A stretch of DNA of 64,000 bases from Staphylococcus delphini. GTDB taxonomy: Bacteria; Bacillota; Bacilli; Staphylococcales; Staphylococcaceae. The translations under genes and the position numbers were made by a program. The stretch lies in NCBI RefSeq assembly GCF_900636325.1, contig NZ_LR134263.1:1550001-1614000 (forward strand), in the 5' to 3' direction. The notes beneath the pieces were generated by a model. It was not told where the DNA came from. It searched no databases and was given only the letters and a program-made list of their open reading frames with translations. Each line of letters opens with the position of its first letter. Positions within the stretch are counted from its first letter, which is position 1. Shown here one piece after another: positions 59,482-64,000 of the stretch.

Positions 59482-61092
59482 TTATGCTTTAGATTTCAAA
59501 ATCCCTTTTTCTTCTAAGTACGCCTCGTAAGAAATTTCTTTCGATAAACCACCAGGCACATCTAAATCGATCACACGGTTCGCAATCGTATTAATAAACT
59601 CAAAGTCATGCGATGTGAAAATCATAGACCCTTTAAATGATTTCAAACCTTCATTGACAGAGGTAATACTTTCCAAATCTAAATGGTTCGTCGGCTCATC
59701 TAATAACAATACGTTCGCACTAGAAAGCATCATTTTACTTAACATACAACGTACTTTCTCACCACCGGAAAGAACGCTAGCTTTTTTCTTCACTTCTTCA
59801 CCACTGAATAACATACGTCCTAAGAAACCACGTAAAAATGTTTCAGTTTGTTCATTTTCTGGCGCATATTGTCTTAACCAATCTACTAAGTTCATGTCAA
59901 CGCCTTCAAAATACGCCGAGTTATCTTTAGGGAAGTAGCTTTGTGAAGTTGTGACACCCCATTTATAGCTGCCTTCATCCGGTTCCATTTCGCCGGCTAA
60001 AATTTTAAGTAGTGTCGTTTTTGCGATTTCACTTTCGCCCATTAATACCGCTTTGTCATTTGGGTTCATCGTAAATGACAGTGAATCTAACACTTTTTCA
60101 CCGTCAATGGTTTTAGAAAGGTTTTCAACAAATAATAAATCATTACCAATTTCACGTTCTGGCGTGAATTTTACGAAAGGATAACGACGTGAAGACGGTT
60201 GAATATCATCCAATTCAATTTTTTCAAGTTGTTTTTTACGGCTCGTTGCTTGTTTTGATTTAGATGCATTGGCAGAGAAACGTGCAATAAAGTCTTGTAA
60301 CTCTTTCATTTTCTCTTCTTTTTTCTTATTTTGTTCTTGCGCCATTTTTTGTGCTAATTGACTTGATTGATACCAGAAGTCATAGTTTCCGACATAAACT
60401 TTAATTTTACCGAAATCTAAGTCAGCAATGTGCGTACAAACATTATTTAAAAAGTGACGGTCGTGGGATACAACAATCACGGTATTATCAAAGTTAATTA
60501 AAAAGTCTTCTAACCAACTGATCGCTTGAATGTCCAAACCGTTTGTCGGCTCATCCAGTAAAAGTACATCAGGCTCACCGAATAAACTTTGGGCGAGCAA
60601 CACTTTCACTTTTTGGTTATTTTCAAGCTCTGACATTGTTTTATCGTGCAAGTCTGTACCAATGCCTAGGCCAGATAACAATGTTGCAGCGTCAGATTCT
60701 GCGTTCCAACCGTTCATTTCAGCAAATTCGCCTTCAAGTTCAGCTGCACGAATACCATCTTCGTCACTGAAATCAGGCTTCATATAAATCGCATCTTTTT
60801 CTTGCATCACTTCAAACAAACGTTCATGACCTTTAATCACAACGTCTAACACGCGCTCATCTTCATACGCAAAGTGATCCTGTTTAAGGACTGCCAAACG
60901 TTCATCTTTACCGAGTGACACGTGACCTGTTTGTGAATCAATTTCACCTGATAAGATTTTTAAGAAAGTAGATTTTCCGGCACCATTTGCACCAATTAAA
61001 CCGTAACAATTGCCTGGTGTAAACTTAATGTTCACATCTTCAAATAATTTACGATCACCAAAACGTAAACTTACATCCGTAACTTGTAACAT
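59482..61092 (-). CDS. ABC-F family ATPase (YkpA/YbiT-like)
   Basis: A soluble protein of 536 residues with two ATP-binding cassettes and no membrane segment. The first Walker A is GANGAGKST near residue 35. Its signature region is degenerate (MSELENNQKVKVLLAQSL), with Walker B VLLLDEPTNGLD. The second has GESEIAKTT as Walker A, LSGGEKVRCML and VLLLDEPTNHLD. A charged linker (about 240-300) joins them. ABC-F proteins act on the ribosome as translation factors. This branch is a housekeeping type, not the Vga/Msr antibiotic-protection type. The second P-loop has Ala where Gly is usual. Confidence 0.9.
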   Translation of the reverse strand: MLQVTDVSLRFGDRKLFEDVNIKFTPGNCYGLIGANGAGKSTFLKILSGEIDSQTGHVSLGKDERLAVLKQDHFAYEDERVLDVVIKGHERLFEVMQEKDAIYMKPDFSDEDGIRAAELEGEFAEMNGWNAESDAATLLSGLGIGTDLHDKTMSELENNQKVKVLLAQSLFGEPDVLLLDEPTNGLDIQAISWLEDFLINFDNTVIVVSHDRHFLNNVCTHIADLDFGKIKVYVGNYDFWYQSSQLAQKMAQEQNKKKEEKMKELQDFIARFSANASKSKQATSRKKQLEKIELDDIQPSSRRYPFVKFTPEREIGNDLLFVENLSKTIDGEKVLDSLSFTMNPNDKAVLMGESEIAKTTLLKILAGEMEPDEGSYKWGVTTSQSYFPKDNSAYFEGVDMNLVDWLRQYAPENEQTETFLRGFLGRMLFSGEEVKKKASVLSGGEKVRCMLSKMMLSSANVLLLDEPTNHLDLESITSVNEGLKSFKGSMIFTSHDFEFINTIANRVIDLDVPGGLSKEISYEAYLEEKGILKSKA

Positions 61093-61292
61093 GCATTTTC
61101 TCCTTTAATTCATTTATTCTAATGGATGCATTATATCATGAGAATGCCTTATAAATCTAATTTCTATTGTATTTTCTATCAAGGTTTCAACTGAAATCAC
61201 TGTCGTTGTTCAAGAGATTTCATTATTTCACTGCTTATCACACATCGACATGCTATAATAGATATAACTTATCAATTAAAGAGGAGTACGTT

Positions 61293-62204
61293 ATGTCATT
61301 TAAAGAAAATGAAATTATTGGGACGATAGAATTTTTAGAAGTGAAGTCACTTGAAGGTTCTACGTATCACTTAGAAGGTCCAAACCGAGAAAAAATTAAA
61401 TTAAATGCATCAGAAGTGAATGAAGATGATGATTTAGAAATAGGGGAGTCGTATAGCTTTTTCGTCTATCCTAACCGTGCTGGCGATTTGTTTGCGACTC
61501 AAAACATGCCAGATATTACTGTTGGACGTTATGATTTTGTACGCGTGTTAAACACCGATCGCGATGGGGCTCGTGTAGATGTTGGATTGCCTCGTGAAGT
61601 ATTAATACCGTGGGAAGATCTACCTAAATTGAAGTCATTATGGCCAGAAAAAGGTGACGAAGTATTATGTACATTGCGTATTGACCGTGACAGACAAATG
61701 TTCGCACGTCTCGCTTCAGAAACGACAGTTCATCAAATGTTTACCCCTGTTGCAGCAGACAAACTTGAAGACATGCGCAATCACATGATGAAAGCACGTC
61801 CATACCGTTTATTACGTGTTGGCACATTTTTATTATCAGAAGACGGTTATAAAATTTTTGTGCATGAGTCAGAACGTCAAGAAGAGCCACGTTTAGGTCA
61901 AGCATGTGACGTCCGTATTATCGGCGTCAACGATAAAGGGGAGTTAAACGGTTCATTTTTACCACTTGCACACGAACGTTTAGATGACGATGGCGAAAAA
62001 ATATTTAATTTACTTGTGGAATACGAAGGCGAGTTGCCATTCTGGGATAAATCTAGCCCTGAAGCAATTAAAGAAGTATTTCATATGAGCAAAGGTGCAT
62101 TCAAACGTGCAATTGGTCATTTATACAAACAACGCCTTATCAATATTGAAACAGGTAAAATCACTTTGACACGTAAAGGTTGGACACGTGCAGAAAATAA
62201 ATAG
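61293..62204 (+). CDS. cvfB: Conserved virulence factor B (S1-domain RNA-binding protein)
   Basis: A 303-residue protein beginning MSFKENEIIGTIEFLEVKS, with three S1-like OB folds (the third includes DGYKIFVHESERQEEPRLGQ near residue 190). A C-terminal winged helix (KEVFHMSKGAFKRAIGHLYK) follows. S. aureus CvfB binds RNA and influences agr and exoprotein expression. GAGGAGT is 7 bases before the ATG at 61293, and the open extension upstream is not supported. Confidence 0.93.
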   Translation: MSFKENEIIGTIEFLEVKSLEGSTYHLEGPNREKIKLNASEVNEDDDLEIGESYSFFVYPNRAGDLFATQNMPDITVGRYDFVRVLNTDRDGARVDVGLPREVLIPWEDLPKLKSLWPEKGDEVLCTLRIDRDRQMFARLASETTVHQMFTPVAADKLEDMRNHMMKARPYRLLRVGTFLLSEDGYKIFVHESERQEEPRLGQACDVRIIGVNDKGELNGSFLPLAHERLDDDGEKIFNLLVEYEGELPFWDKSSPEAIKEVFHMSKGAFKRAIGHLYKQRLINIETGKITLTRKGWTRAENK

Positions 62205-62219
62205 TTAATGATTCATGGG

Positions 62220-62249
62220 AGGCTTGCCTTAAGTGGCGAGTCTTTTTTT
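62220..62249 (+). terminator. Terminator of cvfB
   Basis: AGGCTTGCC pairs with GGCGAGTCT (two G-T pairs), followed by T7. Confidence 0.85.
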
Positions 62250-62380
62250 GATCTTAAACACCCACACAAATGCTAAAAAACCTTACTACCATAACATTCC
62301 TACACTAAAATTTACTTAGTTCATCCCAGTCAACTAATTTTTTAAATCCTTAAATATTTATTAACTCATATTTTTTTATA

Positions 62381-62409
62381 TTGTCGTTTAAAACAGAACA
62401 ATATATAAT
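62381..62409 (+). promoter_or_regulatory. Promoter of the adhesin gene
   Basis: -35 TTGTCG at 62381-62386, a 17-base spacer and -10 TATAAT at 62404-62409. The predicted RNA start is near 62416, about 65 bases before the start codon. Confidence 0.65.
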
Positions 62410-62445
62410 AGCGATTAATGTGTTTATAAATGTTGTATGAAACAT

Positions 62446-62477
62446 GAGATAAAGAGATAAAGAGATAAAGAGGTAAA
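62446..62477 (+). repeat. Octamer tandem repeat GAGATAAA x4 before the adhesin
   Basis: Three perfect GAGATAAA units are followed by GAGGTAAA. The single A-to-G change in the fourth unit creates the GAGGT ribosome binding site 7 bases before the TTG start. Confidence 0.9.
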
Positions 62478-62481
62478 GAAA

Positions 62482-64000
62482 TTGATTACAAATAAAAACA
62501 TATATAGTATTCGAAAACATAAACTTGGCGTGGCGTCATTCTTATTAGGGACATTATTTATTGTAGGGCAAGCACATGATGCTGACGCTTCAGAAGTGAG
62601 CCCAACAACACAAGCACAAAATGTCGAAAAGGAACAGATGAAAACTGAGGGAGAAGGAGCATCTGATGTAGTAGAACAAGCAGTCAGTGAAGCAACACCA
62701 GTAGCTGAAAATACACAAGAAGCAACACCTGCTTTAACTGAAGTCGCGAAAGAAGCAACACCAGTAGCAAATGAAAATGCGAAAGAAGTTAGAGTTCCTG
62801 AAAGCACACAAGAAGTTACAAAAACTGAAGCAGAAGTGACAGAAATTGCACAACCTGTATCACACGTGGAAAAGCCTGTTACTCAAACAGCTGCACCTAC
62901 AACAGGTAAACAACAAACTTCACCACGACAAGCACAAGAAGTCACTGCACCAGTGGATATGAAGGAAGTTAATGTGGAAACTGGAACAGATGTAACGAGT
63001 AAGGTAAAAGTAGAAACATCGTCAATTACTGCAAATCAAAATAAAGATAAAAAGATTAATGCGACAAATCATCGTCAATCAAATGCAGTCAACCCACACA
63101 ACGCTGAACGTGTTACATTAAATTATAATTGGTCATTTGACAACGGCATCAAAGCGGGAGATTATTTTGACTTTCAATTAAGTGACAATGTCGACACTAA
63201 TGGGATATCAACAGTTAGAAAAGTCCCACACATTATGGATAGTCAAAAAAATGATCAAATTATTGCTTACGGGGAAATTAATGAAAACAATCGTGTCCGC
63301 TACCGTTTTATGGACTATGTAAATCAAAAAGAAAATTTAAAAGGTAAATTGTCATTAAATCTATTCATTAACCCCGCAAAGGTTCAAGATGAAGGTGATA
63401 TTACTGTTTCATCGACTTTAGGACAAACTACAACTAATCAAAATTTCAACATTAAATACATTGACGGCGTAAAAAATGCGGCTGGTGTTACATTAAACGG
63501 TCGTCTTGATGAATTATCAAAAGCAGATCAATCATTCACACATTATGCGACATTTAATCCTAACAAGAATAAATTAACATCAGTATCGATCGTAGGAACT
63601 GTTATAAATGGGGCAAAACAAAATGGTAAACCAGGTGAAGTTAAAGTTTATGAGTTCGTTGGTAGCGGGAATCTCCCACAAAGCGTTTACGCTAATGTTA
63701 ATGATAACCAGCAATTTAATGACATCACTTCCAAAGTAAGTATAAGCAGCAACAACAGTTCTGGATATCAAATCAATTTTGATATGGAAGGCAAACACCC
63801 TTATGTGATAGTTTATAAAGGGCATTATGACAGTAATGCGAAAGATTTTTCTTTTAGAACAAATGCAACAGGTTACCAAAACTTAAATCAACATACCGAC
63901 TATTTATATTGGGGGTATGGTAATTCTTTCAATCTAACATGGGATAATGGGGTTGCTTTCTATTCTAACAACGCGAGTGGGGAAGGGAACGACAAACCTA
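62482..64000 (+). CDS. YSIRK-type cell-wall adhesin (MSCRAMM), 5' part
   Basis: The frame runs from TTG at 62482 off the right edge, 506 codons visible. It has a YSIRK signal (residues 8-12, YSIRKHKLGVASFLLGT) with likely cleavage after DADA near 36. A Glu/Thr/Ala-rich N1 region (about 37-165) has short EATPV repeats. From about 170 a fibrinogen-binding-type N2-N3 fold follows (VTLNYNWSFDNGIKAGDYF), resembling FnBP/Clf/Sdr proteins. The TYTFTDYVD-like motif reads RYRFMDYVN near residue 273. The C-terminal repeats and LPxTG anchor lie outside the window. FnBP-like or SpsD/SpsL-like identity is possible but not proven. Confidence 0.88.
   Translation, partial: MITNKNIYSIRKHKLGVASFLLGTLFIVGQAHDADASEVSPTTQAQNVEKEQMKTEGEGASDVVEQAVSEATPVAENTQEATPALTEVAKEATPVANENAKEVRVPESTQEVTKTEAEVTEIAQPVSHVEKPVTQTAAPTTGKQQTSPRQAQEVTAPVDMKEVNVETGTDVTSKVKVETSSITANQNKDKKINATNHRQSNAVNPHNAERVTLNYNWSFDNGIKAGDYFDFQLSDNVDTNGISTVRKVPHIMDSQKNDQIIAYGEINENNRVRYRFMDYVNQKENLKGKLSLNLFINPAKVQDEGDITVSSTLGQTTTNQNFNIKYIDGVKNAAGVTLNGRLDELSKADQSFTHYATFNPNKNKLTSVSIVGTVINGAKQNGKPGEVKVYEFVGSGNLPQSVYANVNDNQQFNDITSKVSISSNNSSGYQINFDMEGKHPYVIVYKGHYDSNAKDFSFRTNATGYQNLNQHTDYLYWGYGNSFNLTWDNGVAFYSNNASGEGNDKP

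Noticed and set aside
62453..62477. CRISPR-like repeat array
   Set aside because: The units are 8 bases long and directly abutting, with no spacers. It is a simple tandem repeat.

Overview
The window is a chromosomal segment of a Staphylococcus, judged from low-GC DNA, strong purine-rich ribosome binding sites, the conserved staphylococcal gene order (bshA-cca-birA-dinG-asnS-dnaD-nth, pbp2-recU, gpsB-rnpB, cvfC-brxA-thyA-dfrA-fakB2, arlRS, odhAB, the dap/lys operon) and a YSIRK-type wall adhesin. Many protein and intergenic differences from S. aureus fit another, perhaps animal-associated, species. I cannot fix the species from sequence alone.

Layout. 1-9.4 kb: a rightward housekeeping run from a partial MazG-type gene to ypoC. 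9.4-9.95 kb: intergenic repeat copy A. 9.95-12.8 kb: leftward recU-pbp2. 13-17 kb: yppE, ypsA, gpsB, RNase P RNA, a THUMP methyltransferase and a RarD-type carrier. 17-21.5 kb: a double-headed dynamin-like GTPase and a 5'-3' exonuclease. 21.6-22.9 kb, leftward: an RNase HI-like protein and a queuosine-precursor transporter under a preQ1-I riboswitch. 23-32.9 kb: a zinc-finger protein, cvfC, brxA, thyA-dfrA-fakB2, msrA (frameshifted)-msrB-crr-yozE, ctpA, a GNAT protein, murG and a PAP2 phosphatase. 33.4-39.6 kb: arlRS behind a promoter covered by two Fur-like boxes, then odhAB. 39.7-40.2 kb: repeat copy C and remnants. 40.3-45.9 kb: a small membrane protein, a VOC protein, a DUF6501 protein, a MoxR/VWA pair and brnQ. 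45.95-46.63 kb: repeat copy B, inverted relative to A. 47-51.6 kb: opuD behind a sigma-B-type promoter, telA-xpaC, acyP, DUF1033, cspA. 51.9-59.3 kb, leftward: asd-dapA-dapB-dapD-dapL-alr2-lysA behind a lysine riboswitch, with no aspartokinase gene. 59.5-64 kb: an ABC-F protein, cvfB, and the start of a large adhesin cut by the window edge.

Most genes are core metabolism, envelope or replication functions. The least explained content is intergenic. A family of 200-450 bp elements shares 12-bp inverted ends (AAACTTGCCCTC), conserved internal blocks and hairpins whose stems differ in sequence but keep pairing between copies. Two copies, with near-identical arms of about 170-180 bp on each side, lie in inverted orientation and bracket 36 kb. 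Other points of interest are damage-like changes in both msrA and msrB, tandem Fur-like operators on arlRS, an alternative-pairing leader on cspA, the lysine operon lacking lysC and carrying an internal terminator, and an octamer repeat abutting the adhesin start.
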